Origin: Candidatus Ruthenibacterium merdavium
GTDB lineage: Bacteria; Bacillota; Clostridia; Oscillospirales; Ruminococcaceae
DNA length: 32,663 nucleotides
Reading direction: 5' to 3'
Assembly: GCA_019119935.1 (NCBI GenBank)
Contig: DWWA01000013.1
Coordinates: forward strand, 1-32,663
Below, one piece after another: positions 24,906-32,663 of this stretch. Positions within the stretch are counted from its first letter, which is position 1. The number at the start of each line of letters is the position of its first letter. The position numbers were made by a program, and so were the translations under genes. Under the pieces are notes generated by a model. The model searched no databases. It saw only the letters and a program-made list of their open reading frames with translations, and was not told the origin of the DNA.

Positions 24906-25595
24906 ATGGCGTCTGTGGAGAAAAAACTGAATCAGGAAATTCAGCACTTAATTGTAAAACATTTGAAATCGGGGGAAAAGCTCCCGACGGAAAAAGAACT
25001 CATACAGCGCTATGGCGTGAGCAGAACAGCTCTGCGCGATGTGTTTGCCGTGTATGAAGCACAGGGCGTGATTGAATCGACGCAGGGACGCGGGCGCATT
25101 GCAAAAATGCCCGATTTAACACAGCAGGTAATCAACACTTGGGGCATTGCATTGGAGCTGAACCCAGAGTTGTTATTTGATATTTTAGAACTGAGAACAA
25201 TCGTTGAAATGTCTGTTTTGCCGCGTGTGGCGCAAAGAATGGACACCGATCAGCTGCAATATATGGGAATGCTTGTGGAAAGCATGAAGTCGAAAGCAAA
25301 AAAAGGCGATGTGTTCGCGGAAGAAGACCGTGCGTTCCACATGACGATTTTTAAAAACGTAGGCAATGCTCTGACAGAGCAGCTGCTGACGGCACTGTGG
25401 ACGCTGCTGAATTCACAGATTGCCACTCGTCACCCAGATTTGGAAGCTGTGGCAGCACAGCACGAAGATATTCTGCGTGCCTTAGTGCGACAAGACTTGG
25501 ATGCGCTGCAAAAAAGCACCAGCGAACAGCTGGCCGATGTGCGCTATCGCATTATGATGGGAATGCTGCAAAATAGCGGAGAGTCTGCGGGCTGA
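24906..25595 (+). CDS. GntR/FadR-family transcriptional regulator
   Basis: This 229-residue regulator has an N-terminal winged helix-turn-helix (about 6-68: GEKLPTEKELIQRYGVSRTALRDVF, then GRGRIA) and an FCD ligand-binding domain (about 85-215). In FCD proteins an Asp and three His usually hold a metal. Here D141, H145 and H186 fit, but the position of the last histidine seems to be Q208 (SEQL where most have HL), so metal binding may be altered. It directly follows the sugar operon under its own promoter and most likely represses it until a sugar phosphate or acid intermediate binds. Targets are inferred. Confidence 0.9.
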   Translation: MASVEKKLNQEIQHLIVKHLKSGEKLPTEKELIQRYGVSRTALRDVFAVYEAQGVIESTQGRGRIAKMPDLTQQVINTWGIALELNPELLFDILELRTIVEMSVLPRVAQRMDTDQLQYMGMLVESMKSKAKKGDVFAEEDRAFHMTIFKNVGNALTEQLLTALWTLLNSQIATRHPDLEAVAAQHEDILRALVRQDLDALQKSTSEQLADVRYRIMMGMLQNSGESAG

Positions 25596-25744
25596 CTACA
25601 TTTTGTACACAACAGCAAAAGAGCCGCCGTCAGAAATATGCAGGCGCGGTGTTTCAATTGAGCGTGAAAGCGTGAATTGTTATAGAATTCCGCAATTCTG
25701 CAAAAATGCTGTTAAATGAAAGTGAAAATAAAAAGTGAAAAATA

Positions 25745-25794
25745 AAAAGAAAACGCATAAAAAGCGCCGAAGCACTTTTTATGCGTTTTCTTTT
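25745..25794. terminator. Perfect 20-bp bidirectional terminator
   Basis: Bases 25745-25764 are the exact reverse complement of 25775-25794, around a 10-base loop, with A-rich and T-rich outer arms. It ends the plus-strand GntR gene and the minus-strand kinase gene. The right arm overlaps the last codons and stop of the kinase gene (25779). Confidence 0.88.
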
Positions 25795-27548
25795 GTTTCG
25801 GCGAATGTAAGCCTTGCAAGAAGCTTTTGACCGTCGTAATTTTGATAGCGCAGCCCGCTGTTTTCTCCAAAGCGAAGCTTAACGCGCTCATTGACATTGC
25901 GAATACCGAATCCGTGCGTCACTTTTAAGTCGACATCCTGATAATCTAAGTAAGCGTTCAGTTTTTCTGCATCGCCGCCCATGCCGGTATCGGTTACATC
26001 AATCAGCATACCCTCTTGTGTTTCATATGCGTGCACACGAATGGTAATGCCGGGGTCTTGGCGTGTAATGCCGTGCCGGATGGAGTTTTCAATGAGCGGC
26101 TGGAGCGTAAATTTCGGGATAATCACTTGAGAAGGCGAGAGGCCGGGAAGAATTTCAAGCTTAATGTTCTGCCGAAATCGAAGTACATAGATGGAAATGT
26201 ATTCTTCCACGTTTTCCAGCTCGGTTGCCATCGTTACCATTCGGTCAGGCTCCGTGATGCTGTAACGCATTAAGCTGGCAATGGAATTTACCGTAACGGC
26301 AATGTCATCCGCTTCGCGTGCCAGCGCCATATAATTTACGGCATTCATGGCGTTAAGCATAAAATGGGGGTTGATTTGAGCCTGCAAGGCGCGAAGCTCG
26401 CTTTCGCGGCGCATGTTTTCTTTGGTGCTTACTTCCTCAATTAAGCCGTTGACGCGTTCCATCAGAGCTCCGAAGCTGGCATTGAGCTGCTTAATTTCAC
26501 GCGGCGCTTTGGGGTCGGCCTGCTCCCAATGCAAATTGCGGGTATCTTGAATGGATTCAATTTTTTTGCTGAACTCCACCACAGGGCGAGATACGCCCGA
26601 AGAGAGCAAAAAGGAAAAGAGAATTCCCACCGCAAAAAAGAAAACAGAGCAGATCAGGTACGGGAACATCATTGCCCAGACTTGATGTGTGATATCTTGA
26701 TAAGGGCTTAAAAAAACAAGCAAAAGCCCCCATTCCAAATCTTGTGCACTGTACAGGTAGTGAACGCCGTCCAAGGTGATCTGTGCGCTGACAGAGTCGG
26801 AGATCGGCAAGGGCTCCTGCATGGAAATATTGCCTAAATGTTCCGATTGAAACACTTGCTCTCCTTTTTCATTCAGCAACAAGAAACCGCCGTTCTGTGT
26901 AATGGGAACAAGCGAAAGCACATGCGGCAGCTCCGCAACCGACAGTTTGCCCAGCAGAACCCCGACGCCGTCTTTGAGATAGGGGCCTTGAAAACTGCTG
27001 CTTTGCAGCTTGCAGGAAAAACAAAGCTCTGTTTTATCTTCGCTGAGAAAGATATACGGCCCTGTTTTTTGCAGCAGCGTTTGCTGATACCAGTCTTCGT
27101 TTTGCACACTTTCCCCGTTGAAAATACGGCTGACATTGGGAATGGTGTTGGAAGGCTGGAATAATTCGCTCACTTCTAATTTGGGGTTCACATAAAGTTC
27201 GGCGGAAAAGCCGTTATTCAGCAAAATGGATTCTGCGTTCAAATGATAGGCAAGGCGGTTGTTCATGCCGTATTTGATGTTTAAATCGTCTAAGGGATCT
27301 TCTCCGATGGAACGGCTCAACAGGCTTCCCAGCTGCTGATCGCTGGTGTACTGATACACCAGCTGGTCAAATGTTTGTGTGAAAATATTGCTCAGCCGGA
27401 CATTGGCCTCGATAACCGCTTCTTGTGAGGTGATCAGCTGCTGCGTAATAGCAGAATGAAACAACACGTAGGTTGTGATGTTTAGCGTCAGCAGAATAGA
27501 GGAAATGATGAAACAAACGATGAAAAAGGTGCGTCTTGTAATACTCAT
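25779..27548 (-). CDS. YesM-type sensor histidine kinase
   Basis: This 589-residue membrane kinase probably senses a carbohydrate or its binding protein. Two membrane segments (about 7-31 and 295-317) bracket a large outside domain of the dCACHE type. A HAMP-like linker follows (about 318-372, including SRPVVEFSKKI), then the His_kinase region with QINPHFMLNAMNAVNY, phosphoacceptor H395. The ATPase domain has LQPLIENSIRHG (N488), DTGMGG (520-525) and GFGIRN (546-551). In most family members the histidine box reads NPHFLYN; here it is NPHFMLN. The gene starts inside the stop of the regulator gene by a four-base ATGA overlap, so kinase and regulator are a pair. Confidence 0.92.
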   Translation of the reverse strand: MSITRRTFFIVCFIISSILLTLNITTYVLFHSAITQQLITSQEAVIEANVRLSNIFTQTFDQLVYQYTSDQQLGSLLSRSIGEDPLDDLNIKYGMNNRLAYHLNAESILLNNGFSAELYVNPKLEVSELFQPSNTIPNVSRIFNGESVQNEDWYQQTLLQKTGPYIFLSEDKTELCFSCKLQSSSFQGPYLKDGVGVLLGKLSVAELPHVLSLVPITQNGGFLLLNEKGEQVFQSEHLGNISMQEPLPISDSVSAQITLDGVHYLYSAQDLEWGLLLVFLSPYQDITHQVWAMMFPYLICSVFFFAVGILFSFLLSSGVSRPVVEFSKKIESIQDTRNLHWEQADPKAPREIKQLNASFGALMERVNGLIEEVSTKENMRRESELRALQAQINPHFMLNAMNAVNYMALAREADDIAVTVNSIASLMRYSITEPDRMVTMATELENVEEYISIYVLRFRQNIKLEILPGLSPSQVIIPKFTLQPLIENSIRHGITRQDPGITIRVHAYETQEGMLIDVTDTGMGGDAEKLNAYLDYQDVDLKVTHGFGIRNVNERVKLRFGENSGLRYQNYDGQKLLARLTFAETKENA

Positions 27549-28627
27549 CGTTCCCGCTCCTCGGCTTCAAGATGGTTAAATTCACCTTGACTGTAAAGGT
27601 TGCGGAACTCGCTGGGCGTCATACCGGTGTGTTTTTTAAATACTTTTGCAAAGTAGCGCGGATCGTCATAACCGCAGGCATCACACACATCTTTGATAGG
27701 AATGGATAAATCTTTCAAGCTTTCCTTTGCTTTTTCAAGCCGTTTGGCAGAAAGGCAGCTGCTGATATTCTGTCCCGTTGCGTTTTTAAATACGGTGCTC
27801 AGATAGGACAGGGAAAGATGCAGGGAGTCTGCCAAATTAGAAATGTTGAAATTGGGGTCGGAATAATTTTTTTGAATGGCCTGCAAACAATAGGAAACAA
27901 TCGGACTTGTGTACTCGCCTTTGCACGATTCGGCATATTCCATCAAGTCGTAGTACTGGGCGGCCAGAAAAGAAAGACGCTCTTGCTGAGTGGGGAGTTT
28001 CCAATACTCTGTCATGGCTTTTTGACGCATCGCATCCAGACAGGCGCGGTCTTTTCCAAGTTCCTCTTGATAAATAAAAAGATAGTTGAGCAGCTGGATA
28101 CCGAGCATATCCTTTTTGTCGGAAAGGGAATCAAATACATCCTGGCTGATGAGCAGTTCTGCCATAGAGGCCATGTCGCCTTTGCGCAAAAGCTCTCCCA
28201 CACGAGTGCGCAGCGCTTCATCAACGACGCACCAAGGGGGAGAATCGGCACTCAGTTCTTGCTGAAGGGCAATTAAGCGCTCTTCAAAATGATTGAGTTT
28301 AGAGCGTGTAACGGGTTTTAAAATGTAATCGGTTACATGGTAATGCAAAGCACGCTGGGCATATTCAAATTCGCTGTGGCCGCTGAGAAGGATCATGCGT
28401 GCATGAAAATTGTTTTCAAAAATATACTTTGCAAGCTCCAGCCCGTCCATAACCGGCATGCGAATGTCGGAAATAACCACATCCGGATGATGTGCATGCA
28501 AAAGTGCTACGGCTTCTTTTCCGTTGGTTGCGCTGCCCACTAGCTCGCCGCCAAACCGCTCCCAGTGAAGCATGTGGGTAATGCCTTCCAGTGCAAGCGG
28601 ATCGTCATCTACTAAAATAATTTTCAA
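27545..28627 (-). CDS. YesN-type response regulator (receiver + AraC DNA-binding)
   Basis: This 360-residue regulator has a receiver domain (acidic D7-D9, phosphoacceptor D54 in VVISDIRMP, and the ILKPV lysine near 103). A middle region of no clear motif follows, and then a C-terminal AraC-type double helix-turn-helix (about 255-350: ISNLADSLHLSLSYLSTVFK and IKDVCDACGYDDPRYFAKVFK). It starts at TTG (28625-28627) with AAAGGAG seven bases upstream, which gives the family's usual KIILVDDD start. The family activates adjacent carbohydrate importers, and the divergent permease operon at 28902 is the natural target. Confidence 0.92.
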   Translation of the reverse strand: MKIILVDDDPLALEGITHMLHWERFGGELVGSATNGKEAVALLHAHHPDVVISDIRMPVMDGLELAKYIFENNFHARMILLSGHSEFEYAQRALHYHVTDYILKPVTRSKLNHFEERLIALQQELSADSPPWCVVDEALRTRVGELLRKGDMASMAELLISQDVFDSLSDKKDMLGIQLLNYLFIYQEELGKDRACLDAMRQKAMTEYWKLPTQQERLSFLAAQYYDLMEYAESCKGEYTSPIVSYCLQAIQKNYSDPNFNISNLADSLHLSLSYLSTVFKNATGQNISSCLSAKRLEKAKESLKDLSIPIKDVCDACGYDDPRYFAKVFKKHTGMTPSEFRNLYSQGEFNHLEAEERER

Positions 28628-28683
28628 AATGCGGCTCCTTTCTGACAGCGCCTGTGCGTGTCATGGGATTTTTTTCGATACTC

Positions 28684-28712
28684 AGTATAGCATACTTAGA
28701 GGTAAGTTTAAA
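28684..28712 (-). promoter_or_regulatory. Probable promoter of the YesN-YesM genes
   Basis: On the minus strand, TTTAAA (28707-28712) is 17 bases before TATACT (28684-28689). The leader to the TTG start is about 50 bases. The -35 matches consensus at four positions. Confidence 0.55.
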
Positions 28713-28826
28713 AGAGTTCTTATTAAAGATTGCCGAAAAGACATAAGAATTTGGAAATAAAATGTGGTTTTTGATGAAAAGTATGGAATTTCTAAAAAAA
28801 GTACACCCCACTTAAAATTAGTATCG

Positions 28827-28855
28827 TTGTGGCGGTTGTGAACCGGGTTTATAAT
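28827..28855 (+). promoter_or_regulatory. Probable promoter of the LplB/YtcP/LplA-type operon
   Basis: A perfect TATAAT (28850-28855) lies 17 bases after TTGTGG (28827-28832), a poor -35 that fits activation by the divergent AraC-type regulator. An AACCGGGTT palindrome (28841-28849) lies between the two boxes. Confidence 0.6.
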
Positions 28856-28901
28856 AAAAACAGACAAAACGATGAGAACGTTGAAGCGAGGAGGAACTAG
28901 C

Positions 28902-29855
28902 ATGAAGCAATCTGCCAAGTACGCAAAAGATGCGTACAACAAAAAAGGCTTTTTCAAAACGTTCAAAAAAAATCTGCCGCTCACCATCATGGCGCTTCCG
29001 GCATTGGTTGTACTGTTTTTATTCCGCTATCTGCCGCTTTCCGGTTTGCTGCTGGCGTTCAAACGGTTTAACGTCAGAAAAGGTATTTTCGGAAGTGATT
29101 GGATTGGGTTCAAAAACTTTGAGTTTTTGTTTCAAACCTCCGATGCTTGGGTAATTACCCGCAACACCATTTGTTATAACGCCATGTTCATTTTGCTGGA
29201 CTTAGTGCTGGCCGTGGCGATGGCAATCGGCCTGAGTGAATTGCTTCGTAAGCGCCGCGCCAAGATTTATCAAACTATTTTCATGGCGCCTTATTTCCTT
29301 TCGTGGGTCGTTGTTTCCTTTATGGCGTTTTCCCTGTTCAGCATTGACGACGGCTTGTTCAACCATCTGCTCGCCTATTTTGGCTTTGAAGGTGTTGACT
29401 GGTACTCCGAACCGGGCAAATGGCCTTTGATTTTAACCTTTTTCCAAATTTGGAAAACTGTCGGATACTCCACGGTTATGTACATCAGCAGCTTGACCGG
29501 TATTTCTAACGATTACTATGAGGCTGCGATTATTGACGGCGCGACCAAATGGCAGCAGATCAAGCGCATTACGCTTCCGTGCTTAAAACCCATGATGATT
29601 GTTTTGACGGTTTTGGCAATCGGCCGTATTTTCTATGCCGACTTCGGTCTGTTTTTCCAGCTCCCGCGCGACTCCGGCCCGCTGTATTCGGCAACGCAGG
29701 TAATTGATACTTACGTTTATCGCGCTTTGAAAGAAACAGGCAACGTAGGCATGGCCGCCGCGGCCGGCCTGTATCAATCCATCGTAGGATTTATTCTCGT
29801 GGTCAGCGCAAACCTTGCGGTTCGCCGAATTGATCCCGACAGCGCATTGTTCTAA
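28902..29855 (+). CDS. Carbohydrate ABC importer permease, LplB type
   Basis: This 317-residue permease of the LplB/YtcP group (CUT1) imports complex saccharides. Six membrane segments are visible, near 26-46, 91-112, 127-147, 174-198, 229-250 and 287-307. The EAA loop is YEAAIIDGATKWQQIKRITL (206-225). The start is ATG 28902, with AGGAGG about eight bases upstream; an in-frame ATG at 28872 lacks a ribosome site. The Lys-rich N-terminus (MKQSAKYAKDAYNKKG) is usual for this group. The partner permease begins 13 bases after its stop. The kinase/regulator pair runs divergently. Confidence 0.92.
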   Translation: MKQSAKYAKDAYNKKGFFKTFKKNLPLTIMALPALVVLFLFRYLPLSGLLLAFKRFNVRKGIFGSDWIGFKNFEFLFQTSDAWVITRNTICYNAMFILLDLVLAVAMAIGLSELLRKRRAKIYQTIFMAPYFLSWVVVSFMAFSLFSIDDGLFNHLLAYFGFEGVDWYSEPGKWPLILTFFQIWKTVGYSTVMYISSLTGISNDYYEAAIIDGATKWQQIKRITLPCLKPMMIVLTVLAIGRIFYADFGLFFQLPRDSGPLYSATQVIDTYVYRALKETGNVGMAAAAGLYQSIVGFILVVSANLAVRRIDPDSALF

Positions 29856-29868
29856 GGAGGAAGGAAAG

Positions 29869-30801
29869 ATGCAGGTCTTGAAAAAACGGATAAAAGAAGC
29901 ATCGGACGATTTGGCAATCAACAGAATTTCCAAAAAAGCCGACTTCATCATCAACGTGATTTTCTTTCTGTGGGCGCTGGCATGCGTGCTTCCGCTGCTG
30001 TTGGTAGTGGTGGTATCGTTCAGCAGTGAGCAGAGTATTTTCCAAAACGGATACAGCTTTTTTCCGTCAGAATGGAGTCTGGATGCATACCGATTCTTCT
30101 TTAAATTAGGCGACCAGCTGGTTCGTTCTTACGGCATTACACTTTTTGTTACAGTTGCCGGTACGCTGTTCAGCTTGGCAATTACAGCAATGTTCGGCTA
30201 TGTGCTGAGCCGAAGCGACTACGCTTACAATCGTGTGTTTACCCTTTTAATGCTGTTTACGATGCTGTTTAACGGCGGTATCGTAGCAACTTACATGGTG
30301 AATACGCAGTGGCTCAAAATGGGCGACAGCATCTCTGCTTTGATTTTCCCGATGTCGCTGAACGCGTTTTATGTGATTGTTCTGCGAACGTTCTACAAAA
30401 GTATTCCTATGGAAATTATTGAGGCGGCACGCATTGACGGTGCGGGCGAGTTCAAAACCTTTTTCCGCATTGTACTGCCGCTTTCCAAACCCGGCCTTGC
30501 CACCATCGGCATGTTTACCACAATCGCTTATTGGAACGACTGGTTCCTCGGTATGCTCTACATCATCGATCAAAAGAAATATCCGGTTCAAACGCTTTTG
30601 TGGAGCATGCAAAACAGCTTGGAGTTTATGAAACAATCGTCTGCTAACGCATTGGAATACGCAGAAATGGCTTCCAGCGCACCTACCGACAGCGGACGTA
30701 TGGCCCTCACCGTATTGGTTGTTCTCCCGGTTCTTTTGGCCTATCCGTTCTTCCAGAAATATTTCGTAAAAGGTTTGACGGTCGGCGGTGTTAAAGGTTA
30801 A
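29869..30801 (+). CDS. Carbohydrate ABC importer permease, YtcP/LplC type
   Basis: This 310-residue second permease has about six membrane segments (near 26-49, 88-112, 124-143, 155-173, 208-226 and 276-296). The EAA loop is IEAARIDGAGEFKTFFRIVL (184-203), and it ends FVKGLTVGGVKG as usual for this family. AAGGAGG-AAGGAAAG lies just before ATG 29869; an earlier in-frame ATG at 29815 lies inside the upstream gene and is rejected. It pairs with the LplB-like subunit and the lipoprotein that follows. No ATPase gene is present. Confidence 0.92.
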   Translation: MQVLKKRIKEASDDLAINRISKKADFIINVIFFLWALACVLPLLLVVVVSFSSEQSIFQNGYSFFPSEWSLDAYRFFFKLGDQLVRSYGITLFVTVAGTLFSLAITAMFGYVLSRSDYAYNRVFTLLMLFTMLFNGGIVATYMVNTQWLKMGDSISALIFPMSLNAFYVIVLRTFYKSIPMEIIEAARIDGAGEFKTFFRIVLPLSKPGLATIGMFTTIAYWNDWFLGMLYIIDQKKYPVQTLLWSMQNSLEFMKQSSANALEYAEMASSAPTDSGRMALTVLVVLPVLLAYPFFQKYFVKGLTVGGVKG

Positions 30802-30876
30802 ACTAGGAAAATCAGACATTTGTTAAAAACACACATTTGTGTGATATTTGATTGAATGATTAAGGAGGAAAAGATT

Positions 30877-32442
30877 ATGAGAAAAGCTTTCAAACGGGCA
30901 GCCGCTTTGACAGCCGCTGCGGCGCTTTCAGCGGGATTGCTGGCGGGCTGTGGAGGCTCGGCCGCAAGCACAAGCACAGCGGGTACTTCCGGTTCTGCCA
31001 CCGGAACGGATTCCGGCGAAATTACAACGCTCACTTGGTATATGTCCATCAACCCGGTTGCGGCGGATACGCAAAAGGTGATTGATAAGCTGAATGAGTA
31101 TACCCGTGAGAAAATCGGTGTGGAAATTGACTACAAAGTCATTGCAAACCCCGATTACAAAGAGAAAATGCCCAACCTGATCAATGCGGGCGAATATTTC
31201 GATATTTGCTTTACTTCCAACTGGACAACAGATTACCTGCAATTTGTCGGAAAGGATGCATTCCTCGATATCACCGAGATGCTTCCCGAGCATGCAAAAG
31301 AAACTTATGATTTCATTCCCGAAGCAGTTTGGGATGCTGTAAAAGTGAACGGTTCTATCTACGGCGTGCCCTCTTACAAAGAGATGGGCTGGCAGGGCGG
31401 TATCGTTTACAACAGCGATATGGCCGAGGAATACGGCATTGATATGACGCAGGTTAAGAGCATTGAGGATTATACCAAGGTGCTTGAAACAGTGGCTGCA
31501 AAATCCAAAGAAGCAGGCAAGGACGTTGTGGGTGTGTCCGGCTTGACAAACGCATGGCCCATGGCTGCACCGTATGAGTCCCTCACAGGCAACCAAAAGC
31601 TGCCTGCTGCGGCTGCTGTCAGCGAGTTTGACAACTTTAAAGACATGGCCGACCAAGAAGTGTTCAACCAGTACGCCAGCGAAGAATATATGAACTACTG
31701 CAAAACCGTGCGTGCATGGAATAAAGCGGGTTATCTCGGCGGCGACCCTGTCAACTATGACAGCGATATCGCAAACCGTGACAACGACTTCAACAACGGC
31801 GCTTTGTTCTCTTACTTCATCCAGTACGCTCCCGGTGCTGCGGAATCCATGACGGCTTCCAGCGGACACGGCGTAGGTTTTGTTCCCCTGATGGACCCGG
31901 TGTTTGAAACAAGCAGCGCAATGGGCGGCTTGCTTGCCATCTCTTCTGCCAGCGAGCACCCCGACAAAGCTTTGGAGTTTATTAACTTGCTGAATACCGA
32001 TGAATATGTCGGCACCCTCATCCGTCATGGCATCGAAGGCGAGCACTATACCGCAGTAGGCGACACCCAAGTGGATAAGACCATGGGCGGCACGCTGACT
32101 GAGAACGGTTACGACTACACCTACGGCTGGCAGTTCGGCACACCGTTCAATCAGAAGTGGGATATCAGCTATCCCGATAATATCGAGCAGCTGTTTGAAG
32201 ATTACAACAATGCTGCCATCATCTCTCCGCACAACGGCTTCACCTTTGACGGCGTGCCCGTAGAAACGCAGGTTGCTGCTTTGACGAACGCAATTTCTGA
32301 GTACGCTCCCTCTTTGGAAACCGGTTCTGTTGACCCTGAAGAGTATATCCCGAAATTCTTGGACGCTCTTGAGAAAAACGGTGCTGCACAGCTGTTGGAA
32401 GAGGTAAATAATCAGCTGACTGCATTCCAGTCTGCACAATAA
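30877..32442 (+). CDS. Large saccharide-binding lipoprotein, LplA type
   Basis: This 521-residue extracellular solute-binding lipoprotein has its lipobox at GLLAGC (C25). A Gly/Ser/Thr/Ala linker precedes ITTLTWYMSINPVAADTQKV, the usual first strand of the LplA/YtcQ group. These proteins exceed 500 residues and bind oligosaccharides. Aromatic-rich segments (YGVPSYKEMGWQGGIVYNS; YGWQFGTPFNQKWD) could stack on sugar rings. The start is ATG 30877, with AAGGAGG eight bases upstream, so the first seven codons of a longer frame are left out. It is last in its operon, 75 bases after the permease, followed by a GC-rich stem-loop. Confidence 0.92.
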   Translation: MRKAFKRAAALTAAAALSAGLLAGCGGSAASTSTAGTSGSATGTDSGEITTLTWYMSINPVAADTQKVIDKLNEYTREKIGVEIDYKVIANPDYKEKMPNLINAGEYFDICFTSNWTTDYLQFVGKDAFLDITEMLPEHAKETYDFIPEAVWDAVKVNGSIYGVPSYKEMGWQGGIVYNSDMAEEYGIDMTQVKSIEDYTKVLETVAAKSKEAGKDVVGVSGLTNAWPMAAPYESLTGNQKLPAAAAVSEFDNFKDMADQEVFNQYASEEYMNYCKTVRAWNKAGYLGGDPVNYDSDIANRDNDFNNGALFSYFIQYAPGAAESMTASSGHGVGFVPLMDPVFETSSAMGGLLAISSASEHPDKALEFINLLNTDEYVGTLIRHGIEGEHYTAVGDTQVDKTMGGTLTENGYDYTYGWQFGTPFNQKWDISYPDNIEQLFEDYNNAAIISPHNGFTFDGVPVETQVAALTNAISEYAPSLETGSVDPEEYIPKFLDALEKNGAAQLLEEVNNQLTAFQSAQ

Positions 32443-32493
32443 TGCGATTCCAAAAGTCTGACGGCATTTTGCCTTAGAACAAGCACACAAGAA

Positions 32494-32522
32494 ACCGGCG
32501 GCCGCCCTTGGGCGCCGCCGGT
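32494..32522 (+). terminator. GC-rich stem-loop after the LplA-type gene
   Basis: ACCGGCGGCCGCCC (32494-32507) pairs with GGGCGCCGCCGGT (32510-32522) with one bulged C and a TT loop. The stem is very stable but has no T-run. It probably protects or ends the operon's message, or it belongs to the repeat-like sequence that follows. Confidence 0.6.
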
Positions 32523-32527
32523 GAGAC

Positions 32528-32663
32528 TGTCGAAAAACTGCCGCCTGATTCAGAAAGAACCTGGGCCGCAAGGGGAAAAAGGCTTGGAAAAGGGGGCTAG
32601 CCCTCTTTTCCATTTGAAATAGGGACACAGTTTGTGAAAAAGCGAAGCTTTTTCGACAAACTG
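32528..32663. repeat. Possible MITE-like element with inverted ends
   Basis: TGTCGAAAAA at 32528-32537 is repeated inverted as TTTTTCGACA at 32649-32658. The right end folds on itself: 32628-32643 pairs with 32647-32663 (CAGTTTGT and GAAAAAGC against GCTTTTTC and ACAAACTG, one extra base). The inside is purine-rich and has no coding frame. Such short non-coding elements with inverted ends are typically dispersed repeats. It touches the window edge, so its true right border and any target duplication cannot be seen. Confidence 0.5.

Noticed and set aside
28838-28855. Possible catabolite-response (cre) site over the LplB-type promoter
   Set aside because: The palindrome AACCGGGTT does not match the cre pattern at the central CG and outer TG/CA positions.
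30928-32628. A 566-codon open frame on the minus strand opposite the LplA-type lipoprotein
   Set aside because: It is a shadow of a clear gene with a signal peptide and ribosome site; the translation is rich in Cys and His without domain features and lacks a ribosome site.
1-32663. tRNA, rRNA, CRISPR array or transposase genes
   Set aside because: None was seen: no cloverleaf ending in CCA, no regularly spaced direct repeats, and no transposase or integrase motifs in any supported gene.

Overview
The window reads as chromosome of a Gram-positive, low-to-mid GC Clostridia-type bacterium (Bacillota), probably a gut Oscillospiraceae relative. That is inferred from style: strong AGGAGG ribosome sites, vegetative TTGACA/TATAAT promoters with 17-base spacers, four lipoproteins with Gram-positive lipoboxes, a YesM/YesN two-component pair, Lpl-type sugar importers and an AgrC/LytTR pair. 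There is no rRNA, tRNA or other marker to fix the taxon, and I saw no CRISPR array or transposase.

Region 1 (1-3761) is AT-rich and looks like a decayed accessory island. Its only recognisable gene is a DNA methyltransferase fused to a specificity subunit. It lacks its 5' end and is broken by two frameshifts and a stop codon. Region 2 (3762-15878) is a signalling and transport island. A LytTR response regulator and an AgrC-like kinase sit in the middle. To the left, on the minus strand, run a lipoprotein, three short ABC-2-like membrane proteins, an ATPase with an E in place of the Q-loop Gln (as in lantibiotic-immunity and BcrA-type transporters) and a membrane-anchored small protein. To the right, on the plus strand, run another lipoprotein, an ATPase and a fused double-length ABC-2 permease. 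The layout resembles a peptide-sensing and peptide-efflux locus, but no precursor peptide or modification enzyme is visible.

Region 3 (15996-18712) holds a CPA1-type cation/proton antiporter with a TrkA-C tail, a stranded 3' gene fragment and an FSA/TalC-type transaldolase. Region 4 (18713-25595) is a sugar module. The transaldolase is transcribed away from a CUT1 importer (binding lipoprotein plus two permeases), followed by a split transketolase, a small cupin protein and a FadR-type GntR regulator. Import, C3/C2 transfer on ketose phosphates and local control fit one catabolic pathway; the substrate is unknown.

Region 5 (25745-32522) is a second carbohydrate locus: a YesM/YesN two-component system divergent from an LplB/YtcP/LplA-type importer. 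Neither importer carries its own ATPase, so both probably use a shared MsmX-type ATPase encoded elsewhere. The window ends in a short hairpin-rich element with inverted ends (32528-32663) that looks like a non-coding repeat.
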